Assembly: GCF_010731695.1 (NCBI RefSeq)
Contig: NZ_AP022586.1
Span: forward strand, 3,162,001 to 3,226,000
From: Mycolicibacterium litorale
Lineage (GTDB): Bacteria; Actinomycetota; Actinomycetes; Mycobacteriales; Mycobacteriaceae
Length of the DNA stretch: 64,000 nucleotides
Reading direction: 5' to 3'
In this document: positions 28,779-37,496 of the stretch, piece by piece
Layout of the letters: every line of letters begins with the position of its first letter
Position numbering within the stretch: position 1 is the first letter of the stretch
Made by a program: the position numbers and the translations under genes
Notes under the pieces: model-generated
The model's input: the letters and a program-made list of their open reading frames with translations, nothing else
What the model was told of the DNA's origin: nothing
Database searches by the model: none

Positions 28779-29209
28779 CCGAGTCGGCGACCGTCCGGGT
28801 GCAGCGCGTGATGCCGGCGCCGCCCGAGGAGGTCTTCGACGAATGGCTCGACCCGGAGGCGCTGACCGAGTGGATGTGTCCGCATCCCACCCGCGTCGTC
28901 GGCGTCGAGCTCGAGGCCCGGGTCGGGGGCCGGGTCCGCTTCGACGTCGACAATGTCGGCGTCCGGGTGCTGATCACCGGGCAGTTCCTCGAGATCGACC
29001 GGCCGCGCCTGCTGCGCTTCACGTGGAGCAACTCCGATTGGCCGGATCCCACGACGGTCAGCGTCGTCGAGGTCACCTTCACCCCCGTCGACGACGATCA
29101 GACGCTGATGTCGATCGAGCACACCCTGCTTCCCCCAACCGAATTCGACAACTTCCACAGCGGGTGGACACTCACCGTCGAGCAGCTGGTCGCGGCGCTG
29201 ACACGCTAG
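28775..29209 (+). CDS. SRPBCC (AHSA1-like) family protein
   Basis: 144-residue START/AHSA1-fold protein (VQRVMPAPPEEVFDEWLDPEALTEWM ... SIEHTLLP) forming a hydrophobic ligand-binding cavity. Its ligand is unknown. The GTG start is inside the arsR stop (GTGA), so translation is coupled. It converges with the hydrolase at 29206 with a four-base overlap. Confidence 0.87.
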   Translation: MTESATVRVQRVMPAPPEEVFDEWLDPEALTEWMCPHPTRVVGVELEARVGGRVRFDVDNVGVRVLITGQFLEIDRPRLLRFTWSNSDWPDPTTVSVVEVTFTPVDDDQTLMSIEHTLLPPTEFDNFHSGWTLTVEQLVAALTR

Positions 29210-30093
29210 GCGTCGACGCTGTCCCAGAAGCGGTGCGCACGTTCGGCGATCTCGTCCGGGTACTCGCCGTTGATCGCGTGGGACGCCTGCGACCACACCT
29301 CGATCTGACCGTGCGGCAGCGTGTTACGCGCTCTCTCGGCCGCGCGGTCGGCCCGCAGCATCACGCTGCGCCCGCCGAGCAGCGCCAGCACCGGAACCTC
29401 CAGGGACCGCAGCTGATCGTCGGTGATCGGCTTCGGCGCGGGCAGCTTCAGCACGAAGTCACGACTGGCTGCGTCGATCAGCCGGGCCTCCATCACCACG
29501 TCGTCGACGTCGGCGCCACCGGAGATCCAACTCACCACGCGACGGCGGATCGATTCCGGAACCCCGGGGGCGAACATCGCGACTGACGCGAACAGCGTGG
29601 GCACCGGAATGCGGTCGAAGGTCATTACCGGATCGAGCAGCACAAGCGAAGCCGCGCGACCGGGCCGGCGGGCGGCGTAGTTGACGGTCGTCCAACCGCC
29701 CATCGAGACGCCCATCAGGTGAACCTGATCCAGCCCGAGTCCGGCGAGAGCCTCATCCAGCCACTGCGCGTCGTCGTCGGCGCCACGCATCGATGCCGTC
29801 TGCACGCTGAGCCCGGCCTCACCGAGCCGGTCGATGCTGTAGACGGTGCGACGCGCCAGCAGCGACGGCAGGTTGGTCGCGTACATCGGAGTTGACGCGT
29901 TCCGTCCGGGCAGCAGTAACACCGGCGTACCCGGTCCGTGCCCCGGGAAGCGGTAGGCCCGCACCGTGCCGAACGCCGTCGGCACGTCGAACTGCGCATC
30001 GAACGGCGGCAGTGTCGCCATCCCGTCCCGGTACACCGCGAGGAAGTGCTCGTATGCCTCGGCGCTGCGGTAGTGGCCGACCCCCTTGGCCAC
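29206..30093 (-). CDS. Alpha/beta hydrolase
   Basis: 295-residue alpha/beta hydrolase. Visible motifs are LLLPGRNAS (oxyanion region), nucleophile GVSMGGW, and a late SQASHAINGEYP with the catalytic His. No signal peptide. The GTG start overlaps the last base of the glmS stop, so it is read in the same transcript. Substrate unknown. Confidence 0.85.
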   Translation of the reverse strand: MAKGVGHYRSAEAYEHFLAVYRDGMATLPPFDAQFDVPTAFGTVRAYRFPGHGPGTPVLLLPGRNASTPMYATNLPSLLARRTVYSIDRLGEAGLSVQTASMRGADDDAQWLDEALAGLGLDQVHLMGVSMGGWTTVNYAARRPGRAASLVLLDPVMTFDRIPVPTLFASVAMFAPGVPESIRRRVVSWISGGADVDDVVMEARLIDAASRDFVLKLPAPKPITDDQLRSLEVPVLALLGGRSVMLRADRAAERARNTLPHGQIEVWSQASHAINGEYPDEIAERAHRFWDSVDA

Positions 30094-31958
30094 TACTCGA
30101 CGGTGACCGACTTGGCCAGGTTGCGCGGCTTGTCCACGTCGTAGCCGCGCGCCCGCGCGACCTCCGCGGCGAACACCTGCAGCGGGATCGTCGAGAGCAA
30201 CGGCTGGAACAGCGTCGTGGTGGCCGGGATCTCGAAGATGTGGTCGGCGAACGGCCGGACGGTGTCGTCACCCTCCTCGGCGATCACGATCGTGGTCGCG
30301 CCGCGGGCCTGGATCTCCCGAATGTTCGACAACAGCTTGGCGTGGAGCATCGACGCACCCTTGGGCGACGGCATGACGACGATCACCGGCAGGTCCTCGT
30401 CGATCAGCGCGATCGGACCGTGTTTGAGCTCGCCGGCGGCGAAACCCTCGGCGTGCATGTACGCCAGCTCCTTGAGCTTGAGCGCACCCTCGAGGGCCAC
30501 CGGATAGCCGACGTGGCGGCCGAGGAACAGGATCGTCGGCTTGTCGGCGAAGCGCCGTGCCAGCTCGACCATCGGGTTGAGCTGTTTGAGCACCTGCGCG
30601 ACGAGGTTGGGCATCGCCTCGAGCTCGTGGTACTCCCGCGCCACCTCGTCGGGGTACTTGGTGCCACGGGCCTGGGCCAGCGCCAGCCCGACGAGATAGT
30701 TCGCGGCGATCTGGGCGAGGAACGTCTTGGTCGCCGCGACGCCGATCTCCGGTCCGGCCCGGGTGTAGAGCACGGCGTCGGCCTCGCGCGGGATCTGGCT
30801 GCCGTTGGTGTTGCAGATCGCCAGCACCTTGGCCTTCTGCTTCTTGGCGTGCCGTACGGCTTCGAGGGTGTCGGCCGTCTCGCCCGACTGGGAGATCGCC
30901 ACCACCAGGGTGCTGCGGTCCAGGACGGGGTCGCGGTAGCGGAACTCGCTGGCCAGTTCGGCCTCGACGGGCAGCCGCGTCCAGTGCTCGATCGCGTACT
31001 TGGCCAGCAGCCCGGAGTGGTACGCCGTCCCGCAGGCCACCACGAACACCTTGTCGATGTCGCGGAGTTCCTGATCGCTCAGGCGCTGCTCGTCGAGCAC
31101 GATGCGACCGTCCACGAAGTGCCCGAGCAGGGTGTCGGACACCGCGGCGGGCTGCTCGGCGATCTCCTTGAGCATGAAGTACTCGTAGCCGCCCTTCTCG
31201 GCGGCCGACAGGTCCCAGTCGATATGGAATTCCCGGAAGTCCACGTCGGTGTTGCCGTCGAAATCGCTGACGGTGTACCCGTCGGCGGTGACCACGACGG
31301 CCTGGTCCTGCCCCAGTTCCACGGCGTGGCGGGTGTGCTCGATGAACGCCGCGACGTCTGAGCTGACGAACATCTCCCCGTCACCGATGCCCAACACCAG
31401 CGGCGTCGACCGGCGCGCGGCGACGATGGTGCCCGGTTCGTCGGCGTTGGCGAACACCAGGGTGAAGTGACCCTCCAGGCGCCGCAGCACGGCCAGCACC
31501 GAGGCGGCGAAGTCGCCCGCGGTGTCGCCGTAGCGGTACTGGCGGCCGACCAGGTGCACGGCGACCTCGGTGTCGGTGTCGCTGGCGAACTCGACGCCCT
31601 CCGCCTCGAGCTCACCGCGCAGCGGGGCGTAGTTCTCGATGATGCCGTTGTGGACGACGACGATCTTGCCGTCGGAGTCGCGATGCGGGTGCGCATTGCG
31701 GTCCGTGGGCCTTCCGTGCGTCGCCCATCTGGTGTGGCCGAGGCCGCTGCATCCGGACAGTGTCTCGGGCGCGGAGCACTCGAGGACCTCGCCGAGGTTG
31801 GCCAGCCGGCCCGCGCGCCGGTGCACGGTCATACCGCCGTGTCCGTCCAGTAGCGCGATGCCCGCCGAGTCGTAACCGCGGTATTCCATCCGGTGCAGAG
31901 CGTCGACCACGATGGCGCAGGCGGGCCGGGGCCCGACATAGCCGACGATTCCACACAT
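30093..31958 (-). CDS. glmS: Glutamine-fructose-6-phosphate aminotransferase (isomerising)
   Basis: 621-residue GlmS: makes glucosamine-6-phosphate for UDP-GlcNAc and hence peptidoglycan. The N-terminal glutaminase domain starts MCGIVGYVG with catalytic Cys2 and holds GLGHTRWATHG. Two SIS isomerase domains follow (VACGTAYHSG; ISQSGETADTLEA; LGRHVGYPVALEGALKLKE), and it ends KSVTVE. It shares the pathway with glmM at 35.6 kb. No glmS ribozyme-like region is seen upstream; only 37 bases separate it from the divergent gene. Confidence 0.97.
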   Translation of the reverse strand: MCGIVGYVGPRPACAIVVDALHRMEYRGYDSAGIALLDGHGGMTVHRRAGRLANLGEVLECSAPETLSGCSGLGHTRWATHGRPTDRNAHPHRDSDGKIVVVHNGIIENYAPLRGELEAEGVEFASDTDTEVAVHLVGRQYRYGDTAGDFAASVLAVLRRLEGHFTLVFANADEPGTIVAARRSTPLVLGIGDGEMFVSSDVAAFIEHTRHAVELGQDQAVVVTADGYTVSDFDGNTDVDFREFHIDWDLSAAEKGGYEYFMLKEIAEQPAAVSDTLLGHFVDGRIVLDEQRLSDQELRDIDKVFVVACGTAYHSGLLAKYAIEHWTRLPVEAELASEFRYRDPVLDRSTLVVAISQSGETADTLEAVRHAKKQKAKVLAICNTNGSQIPREADAVLYTRAGPEIGVAATKTFLAQIAANYLVGLALAQARGTKYPDEVAREYHELEAMPNLVAQVLKQLNPMVELARRFADKPTILFLGRHVGYPVALEGALKLKELAYMHAEGFAAGELKHGPIALIDEDLPVIVVMPSPKGASMLHAKLLSNIREIQARGATTIVIAEEGDDTVRPFADHIFEIPATTTLFQPLLSTIPLQVFAAEVARARGYDVDKPRNLAKSVTVE

Positions 31959-31995
31959 AGAGAACCAGGGTAGTGCAAGAGCCCCGGAGGGACGG

Positions 31996-32859
31996 GTGAG
32001 CTACGGTCGTCACGTGGCCAGCACAAAGAAGCTGTTCAAGGCTTTGACCCGCCGCGGCCCTTATCGCGTTCTGCGCGGTGACCTGGCCTTCGCCGGTTTA
32101 CCCGGCGTGGTGTACACCCCGGAATCGGGGATGAACCTGCCCGGTGTGGCGTTCGGGCACGATTGGCTGGCCAGTGGGCTGCGCTACAGCGGCACGCTCG
32201 AACATCTGGCGTCCTGGGGAATCGTGGCGGCGGCGCCCGACACCGAGACCGGCATCGCGCCGTCGGTGCTCAACCTCGCCTTCGACCTGGGCACCACGCT
32301 CGACATCATCACCGGGGTGCGGCTCGGGCCGGGTCAGATCAGCGTGCACCCGGCCAAGCTCGCCGTGGTCGGGCACGGTTTCGGCGGGTCGGCCGCAGTG
32401 TTCACCGCCGCCGGTATGCCGGATCGGTTGCAGGCGGCGGCCGCGCTGTTCCCGACCGTCTCCCGGCCGCCGGCCGAACAGCCGGCGGCTTCGCTGCAGG
32501 TCCCCGGGTTGATCCTGGCCGATCCGGGCGATCCGATGTCGCTGCGGTCGAATGCGGTCGAGTTGGCGCGCGCGTGGAAGCCGGCGACGATGCGCGCGGT
32601 GCACAAGGTGACCGCCGGCGGCCTCGTCGAGGGTCGCCGGTTGGCGCGGGCCGTGAAGCTCCCGGGCGAGGACAGAGGCACCCAGAGGATCGTGCGTGCG
32701 CTGCTGACCGGATACCTGCTCAACGAGCTGACCGGCGATCGGAAGTACCGCGATTTCAGCAGCTCCGAGGCGGTGCTTCCGAAGACCGACGTGATGGATC
32801 CGCACTCCGACGATCCCGTCGATCTGGAGAACAAGGTCGTCGCGCTGCTGAAGCCGTAG
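31996..32859 (+). CDS. Alpha/beta hydrolase-fold protein lacking the nucleophile Ser (Rv3438-like)
   Basis: 287-residue protein with the fold of dienelactone hydrolase/PET-hydrolase-like enzymes. At the nucleophile elbow, near residue 127, it reads GHGFGG: Gly replaces the expected Ser of GHSxGG. It may thus be non-catalytic or use another residue. GTG at 31996 follows GGAGGG closely; GTG at 32014 is an alternative without a ribosome site. Divergent from glmS. Assignment to Rv3438 is by position. Confidence 0.75.
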   Translation: MSYGRHVASTKKLFKALTRRGPYRVLRGDLAFAGLPGVVYTPESGMNLPGVAFGHDWLASGLRYSGTLEHLASWGIVAAAPDTETGIAPSVLNLAFDLGTTLDIITGVRLGPGQISVHPAKLAVVGHGFGGSAAVFTAAGMPDRLQAAAALFPTVSRPPAEQPAASLQVPGLILADPGDPMSLRSNAVELARAWKPATMRAVHKVTAGGLVEGRRLARAVKLPGEDRGTQRIVRALLTGYLLNELTGDRKYRDFSSSEAVLPKTDVMDPHSDDPVDLENKVVALLKP

Positions 32860-32870
32860 CCACCTCTTAG

Positions 32871-32900
32871 TTGGCCCAACCAACCGGTTGGCTGTATAAC
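32871..32900 (+). promoter_or_regulatory. Promoter with embedded palindromic operator, leaderless type
   Basis: TTGGCC (32871-32876) and TATAAC (32895-32900) are 18 bases apart; transcription would begin at or beside the ATG at 32907, giving a leaderless mRNA (no ribosome site is present). The perfect 12-base palindrome CCAACCGGTTGG (32880-32891) fills the spacer, as for a TetR-like repressor operator. Confidence 0.6.
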
Positions 32901-32906
32901 CCTTTC

Positions 32907-33959
32907 ATGCGCACTGGCATCTTCATGAGTTATGCGGGCGGCTTCCGTGAGGCCGTCGAGGACGTCGTCGAACTCGAGAAGGTCGGTGTCGACATCGCCC
33001 TGGTGGCCGAGGCCTACTCGTTCGACGCGATCAGCCAGTTGGGTTATCTGGCGGCCAAGACCACCCGCATCGAACTCGGCTCCGGCGTGGTGCCGATCTA
33101 TGTGCGCACCCCGTCACTGCTGGCGATGACGGCGGCGGGGCTGGATTACGTCTCCGACGGCCGCTTCCGGCTCGGTATCGGGACGTCCGGCCCGCAGGTG
33201 ATGGAGGGGTTCCACGGCGTCCCGTTCGACGCGCCGCTGGGCCGCACCCGCGAGGTGGTCGAGATCTGCCGGCAGGTGTGGCGCCGCGAGAACGTCCAAT
33301 TCGACGGCAGGCACTACCAGATCCCGCTGCCCAGCGAAGGGCCCAATGCCCGGGGCACCGGGCTAGGCAAGCCGCTGCATCTCATCAATCATCCGGTGCG
33401 CGAACGTATTCCGATCACGATCGCGGCGCTGGGGCCGAAAAACGTCGAGCTCACCGCGGAGATCGCCGAGGGCTGGCAGCCGGTGTTCTTCTATCCCGAG
33501 CGCGCCGACGCGGCATGGGGTGACGCGCTGCGGGCGGGGCTGGCCAAGCGCGATCCGGAACTCGGCCCGCTGGACGTGATGGTGAGCGCGGCGCTGGCCG
33601 TCGGCGACGACGTCGACGACCGGTTGGCGTGGGTGAAACCCCAACTGGCGCTGTACATCGGCGGTATGGGCGCGCGCGGCAAGAACTTCTACCACAACCT
33701 CGCGACCCGCTACGGGTTCGGCGAGGTGGCCGACCACATCCAGGATCTGTACCTGGCGGGCAAGAAGGCCGAGGCCATCGATGCCGTGCCCGACGAGCTC
33801 GTGCGGTCGGTGTCGCTGATCGGGCCGAAGGGCTTCGTCAAGGAGCGGCTGGCCGCCTATGCCGAGGCCGGCGCCACCACGCTGCTGCTGCAGCCGGTCA
33901 CCGCCGACCGTCGTGAGTCGGTGCGCTTCGTCGAGGAACTGCACGCGCTGCTGCCGTGA
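32907..33959 (+). CDS. LLM-class F420-dependent oxidoreductase
   Basis: 350-residue luciferase-like F420-type oxidoreductase. It begins MRTGIFMSYAGGF and has the family strands VDIALVAEAYSFDAISQLGYLAA, TRIELGSGVVPIYVRTP, GRFRLGIGTSGPQVMEGFHG and ITIAALGPKN. Substrate unknown; related mycobacterial enzymes reduce lipids or xenobiotics with reduced F420. Predicted leaderless transcript with an operator-like palindrome. It converges with the 34021 gene across a structured gap. Confidence 0.87.
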   Translation: MRTGIFMSYAGGFREAVEDVVELEKVGVDIALVAEAYSFDAISQLGYLAAKTTRIELGSGVVPIYVRTPSLLAMTAAGLDYVSDGRFRLGIGTSGPQVMEGFHGVPFDAPLGRTREVVEICRQVWRRENVQFDGRHYQIPLPSEGPNARGTGLGKPLHLINHPVRERIPITIAALGPKNVELTAEIAEGWQPVFFYPERADAAWGDALRAGLAKRDPELGPLDVMVSAALAVGDDVDDRLAWVKPQLALYIGGMGARGKNFYHNLATRYGFGEVADHIQDLYLAGKKAEAIDAVPDELVRSVSLIGPKGFVKERLAAYAEAGATTLLLQPVTADRRESVRFVEELHALLP

Positions 33960-34012
33960 GACTGAAACCACGCAGTGAAAGTGCGAGTGGCGACCTGCGT
34001 GAGTTCAGTCTC
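33958..34012. repeat. Two-part palindrome between convergent genes (terminator or dispersed repeat)
   Basis: GAGACTGAA (33958-33966) pairs with TTCAGTCTC (34004-34012), and inside it ACGCAG (33970-33975) pairs with CTGCGT (33995-34000), around an unpaired middle. The element starts at the stop of the oxidoreductase and ends 8 bases before the stop of the minus-strand gene. It could terminate both genes; its shape also suggests a dispersed intergenic repeat unit. Confidence 0.5.
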
Positions 34013-34020
34013 GCGAGTCG

Positions 34021-35271
34021 CTACTCGCCCACCTGCGGTACCTCGTCGGCTGCGATTTCGCACGGTGTCGCCGATGCCGGGTCCGGCGGGGGCGCAACGG
34101 GTGCCGCCAGCGGCGCCGCCGGTGCGGGAGTCGGCGCCGGGGGTTCCGGGGCGGGTTCATCGATGGGCGGCTCGGTTGCTGTGACGACCGGCTCGGTGAC
34201 GCCCTCCTCGAGGACCTCGCCTTCCTCGCCAACCTCGTCACCCTCGCCTTCTGGCTCCGCCGCCTCCTCGTCCTCAACCTCGGCGTCCTCGTCCTCGGCC
34301 TCGTCCGTGTCGTCGGCTTCCTCGTCGGTATCGTCGTCCAACTCGGGTTCCTCGGGTTCCTCGGGCTCGGGCAGCTCGCCGAGCGCATCGCCGACAGTGG
34401 GCACCAGACCGCTGATCATCTCGCCGAGTTGTTGCCCCAGACCCGACAGGCCGGACAAGCCACCGAGCCCCGAACCCATGTCCGGCATCGCTCCGGCCGA
34501 GGGCATCGCCGCGGTGGGCGGCATCGCAGGGGGCGCAGTCGCTGCGGCAGGTTCCGTCACAGCCGGCAGCGGCGGCGCAGCGACCGGGGCCACCGCGCCC
34601 GGATCCGGAAAGCCCATGGGCGCTTCACTTCTCACCGCGGTGGTCGCATTGTCGAAGCACCGGCATATCGCCTCGGTGGCCGCTTCCATCGCGGCGACCC
34701 ATTCCGCACGGACGTCTTGTTCGACGAACGGCGCCACCTGCGCATCGACCAGTTCACTGGCCGTCGACCGGTCCCCCACTCCCGTGTTGACGGTCTCCGC
34801 CGCCGCCCGCCACTCCCCCCGCACGCCATCGGTTCTGGCGTCCACCTCCTCCGCGGCGGCCACCTTCGCATCGACGATCCGCCACAGCTCGTCGCGCAGC
34901 GCACCCACTTGCTCGGCCGCGGCCGACAGCGCGGTGACCGCCTGCGTCGACGCCGCACTGTGCCGGTGCAGGACATCGGCGGCCGCATCGGCACCCGCCC
35001 CGCTCCACGCGGCGCTCAGCGCATTCAGCTGCGCATCCTGCACCTGCTGAGCCTCCCGCACCGCCACCACCGCCGCGCGCAACGCGGCGTGGTCGGCATC
35101 GAGCGCATGCAGGTCGAGCCCCGCCTCCGTCGTGTAGGCCTGCTCCAGCCGGCCGGTCAGACCATGGCCACAGGTCCCGAGCGCCTGACACGCCTCGGCG
35201 TATCGCGCGAAATCGTCCACGGCGGGCTGCCCTTCGGCCAACCGACCCGCGACGTCAAAGGTGCCGGCCAC
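34021..35271 (-). CDS. Large Ala/Pro/Glu-rich protein, probable T7SS-associated partner (Rv3439c-like)
   Basis: 416-residue protein. The N-terminal 210 residues are helical and alanine-rich (LNALSAAWSGAGADAAADVLHRHSA holds a WSG resembling the WXG100 turn). A Pro/Ala/Met/Gly-rich linker (to about 290) follows, then a strongly acidic run of Glu/Asp, then a Pro/Ala-rich end. GTG at 35271 lies 3 bases after the stop of the EspC-like gene, so the two are cotranscribed. The layout resembles large ESX-associated substrates of the EspA/EspK kind. No signal peptide or enzyme motif. Function is inferred from architecture and position between glmM and ESX-4. Confidence 0.65.
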   Translation of the reverse strand: MAGTFDVAGRLAEGQPAVDDFARYAEACQALGTCGHGLTGRLEQAYTTEAGLDLHALDADHAALRAAVVAVREAQQVQDAQLNALSAAWSGAGADAAADVLHRHSAASTQAVTALSAAAEQVGALRDELWRIVDAKVAAAEEVDARTDGVRGEWRAAAETVNTGVGDRSTASELVDAQVAPFVEQDVRAEWVAAMEAATEAICRCFDNATTAVRSEAPMGFPDPGAVAPVAAPPLPAVTEPAAATAPPAMPPTAAMPSAGAMPDMGSGLGGLSGLSGLGQQLGEMISGLVPTVGDALGELPEPEEPEEPELDDDTDEEADDTDEAEDEDAEVEDEEAAEPEGEGDEVGEEGEVLEEGVTEPVVTATEPPIDEPAPEPPAPTPAPAAPLAAPVAPPPDPASATPCEIAADEVPQVGE

Positions 35272-35274
35272 GGC

Positions 35275-35577
35275 TCAGACCCGCGACGCCGCGTCGGCGT
35301 CGGCCTGCGCATAGCGGGTGGCCGAGGCCCGCAACATCGCCGCGATGCCGGCCGCCGAGCGCGCCCACGTGTGCAGCGCGACCACCACGTCGTCCACCGC
35401 CGCGCGCAACGCGTCACCGTGAGCGACATAGCCGCGCCCGGCGGCGGACCCGTCGAACGACAACGCCGAAAGGTGCGACCGCACAGCCGAATCGACGATG
35501 CTCGCGGCCGCGTCGTACCGACCCGCGATGCCCACGAGTGCCGCACCGTCGACGCGGGCGGCCTGAACTGCTCCCAT
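35275..35577 (-). CDS. Small EspC/WXG100-like putative type VII secretion protein (Rv3440c-like)
   Basis: 100-residue protein with two predicted helices around a turn (ALSFDGSAAGRGYVAHGDALRAAVDDVVVALHTWARSAAGIAAMLRASATRYAQAD). The size and the C-terminal helix followed by Y-x3-D (YAQAD) match the general YxxxD/E secretion signal of type VII substrates and the EspC-like family. It is directly upstream of, and presumably the secretion partner of, the 416-residue protein. ATG at 35577. Secretion is inferred, not shown. Confidence 0.65.
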   Translation of the reverse strand: MGAVQAARVDGAALVGIAGRYDAAASIVDSAVRSHLSALSFDGSAAGRGYVAHGDALRAAVDDVVVALHTWARSAAGIAAMLRASATRYAQADADAASRV

Positions 35578-35618
35578 GCCAGATTAGGACGCTGCGCATC
35601 GCGCAGCGGTTCCACGTT

Positions 35619-36956
35619 TCAGCGCTGTTCGCTCACTGATTCGGCCACCCGCACCGCCAGCTGACGGGCGGTGTCCTCGTCGGCCGCCTCGACCATGACC
35701 CGCACGACCTGTTCTGTGCCGGAGGGGCGCAACAGGATTCGCCCGGTGTCACCGAGCGCCGCCTCGGCCTCGGCCACCGCGGTCTGCACCGACGGCGCCT
35801 GCGCGACGGTCGCCTTGTCCGCGACCGCGACGTTGATCAGCACCTGCGGCAACGTCTGCATGGGTTCGGCGAGGGCGGCCAGCGACCTGCGGGTCTGCGC
35901 CATCCGCGACATCAGGCGCAGGCCGGTCAGGATGCCATCGCCGGTGGTGCCGAGCGACGGCAGCACGATGTGACCGGACTGTTCTCCGCCCAGCGCGTAC
36001 GACCCCGCCCGCAACTCTTCGAGCACGTACCGGTCCCCCACGCTGGTGGTGCGGACCTCGATGCCCGCATCGCGCATCGCCAGATGCAGACCGAGATTGC
36101 TCATCACGGTCGCGACCAGGGTGTCCGAGGTCAACTCGCCGGCCTCCTTCATGGCCAGCGCCAGCACCACCATGATCGCGTCGCCGTCGATGACCCGGCC
36201 GTTGGCGTCGACGGCGAGGCAGCGGTCGGCGTCACCGTCGTGCGCCAGTCCCAGATCCGCACCGTAGGAGACCACGGCGGCCTGGAGGGTCTCCATGTGC
36301 GTCGAGCCGCAGCCCTCGTTGATGTTGAGGCCGTCGGGATCGGCGTTGATGGTCAGGACGTTGGCGCCCGCCGCGCGGTAGGCCAGCGGTGCGGCCACCG
36401 ACGCGGCGCCGTGGGCGCAGTCGACCACGACCGTCAGCGCGTCGAGGCGGGTCGTGACGGCCTTGCCGACGTGCCGCAAGTAGCGGTCCAGGGCGTCGGC
36501 GGCGTCGACGACGCGGCCGATGCCCGCACCGACCGGACGGTCACCGGGTCCCTGCTGTACGAGTTCGGCGATGCGGTCCTCGGTCGCGTCGTCGAGCTTG
36601 TGCCCGCCGGGACCGAAGATCTTGATGCCGTTGTCGGGCATCGGATTGTGCGACGCGGAGATCATCACGCCGAAGTCGGCGTCGTAGGCGTTGGTGAGGT
36701 AGGCCACCGCGGGGGTGGGCAGGACACCGACGCGCAACGCGTCGACGCCCTCGCTGGTCAGGCCGGCGATCACCGCGGCCTCGAGCATCTCGCCGCTGGC
36801 GCGGGGATCGCGGCCCACGACGGCCACCCTGCGCCGGGCGTCGCCACCGGTGCTCAGCCGTCGCGCGGCCGCTGATCCGAGCGCCAACGCGAGCTCAGCG
36901 GTCAGATCGCGGTTGGCGACCCCGCGCACGCCGTCGGTGCCGAACAGTCGAGCCAT
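35619..36956 (-). CDS. glmM: Phosphoglucosamine mutase
   Basis: 445-residue alpha-D-phosphohexomutase converting glucosamine-6-phosphate to glucosamine-1-phosphate. The phospho-Ser is in [15 protein letters not shown], the metal-binding loop is DGDADR, and the substrate loop GGEQSGH is present. ATG at 36956 ([12 protein letters not shown]) is the family start. It works directly after GlmS (30-32 kb) in UDP-GlcNAc synthesis. Confidence 0.97.
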   Translation of the reverse strand: MARLFGTDGVRGVANRDLTAELALALGSAAARRLSTGGDARRRVAVVGRDPRASGEMLEAAVIAGLTSEGVDALRVGVLPTPAVAYLTNAYDADFGVMISASHNPMPDNGIKIFGPGGHKLDDATEDRIAELVQQGPGDRPVGAGIGRVVDAADALDRYLRHVGKAVTTRLDALTVVVDCAHGAASVAAPLAYRAAGANVLTINADPDGLNINEGCGSTHMETLQAAVVSYGADLGLAHDGDADRCLAVDANGRVIDGDAIMVVLALAMKEAGELTSDTLVATVMSNLGLHLAMRDAGIEVRTTSVGDRYVLEELRAGSYALGGEQSGHIVLPSLGTTGDGILTGLRLMSRMAQTRRSLAALAEPMQTLPQVLINVAVADKATVAQAPSVQTAVAEAEAALGDTGRILLRPSGTEQVVRVMVEAADEDTARQLAVRVAESVSEQR

Positions 36957-37011
36957 GGGGACAAACTTCTCACACAAGGCGGTCGTGGAGCCAACTCCGC
37001 CCCGAACGACG

Positions 37012-37043
37012 CACCGCCCGCATCCGGGTGGATGCGGGCGGTG
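37012..37043 (-). terminator. Strong hairpin after the exported small protein gene
   Basis: CACCGCCCGCATCC and its exact complement form a 14-base perfect stem around a GGGT loop, starting 16 bases after the stop of the gene at 37059. No U tract follows, typical for mycobacteria. Confidence 0.65.
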
Positions 37044-37058
37044 TGCCAGGTGGATCGA

Positions 37059-37496
37059 CTATCCGATCGGGGCGGTGTCGGCCGGAGCGGTCTGGCTCGA
37101 CTCACCCTCGGCCGGCAGCTGCACATCGTCGGTGCCGCCCGGGGTCACCACGGGAGCCTCGGCGGCAGGCGCCTCGGCCGCGGCAGGCACACCGTTCTTG
37201 ATGGCCAGCGCGCCACCCGGCAGGCCCTCGCACACGGTCTGCTCGGTGCCCTCGGTGTCGACCTGCTCAACCAGAGCGGTCACATCGGAGGCCGGGGTGC
37301 CGCAGATCGCGCCGGCGGCGGTGGCAGCCGTCTCGGCGTCCACGGCTTCGAGGATGGCGGTGTTGCCGACCGCGACGGTGACGAGACCGTCGGGGGTCTC
37401 GGCGGGCTGGGCGTTGGCCAGGCCGAGCCCGGCGGTGAACAGCAGGCCCCCACCGAGGACGGTGCCGGCGACGGTGTTCTTCAGGATGGTGTTCAT
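37059..37496 (-). CDS. Small exported hypothetical protein
   Basis: 145-residue secreted protein. A signal peptide (MNTILKNTVAGTVLGGGLLFTAGLGLANA, cleavage after ANA near residue 29) precedes a mature domain with only two Cys (AICGTP and TVCEGL), probably a disulphide. The C-terminal third is Pro/Ala/Glu-rich and unstructured, like many mycobacterial wall-associated proteins. AAAGGAG lies six bases before ATG at 37496. Function unknown. Confidence 0.8.
   Translation of the reverse strand: MNTILKNTVAGTVLGGGLLFTAGLGLANAQPAETPDGLVTVAVGNTAILEAVDAETAATAAGAICGTPASDVTALVEQVDTEGTEQTVCEGLPGGALAIKNGVPAAAEAPAAEAPVVTPGGTDDVQLPAEGESSQTAPADTAPIG

Noticed and set aside
31959..31995. Possible glmS ribozyme or riboswitch
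   Set aside because: Only 37 bases precede glmS and they show no ribozyme-like fold; glmS ribozymes are a Gram-positive Firmicutes feature.
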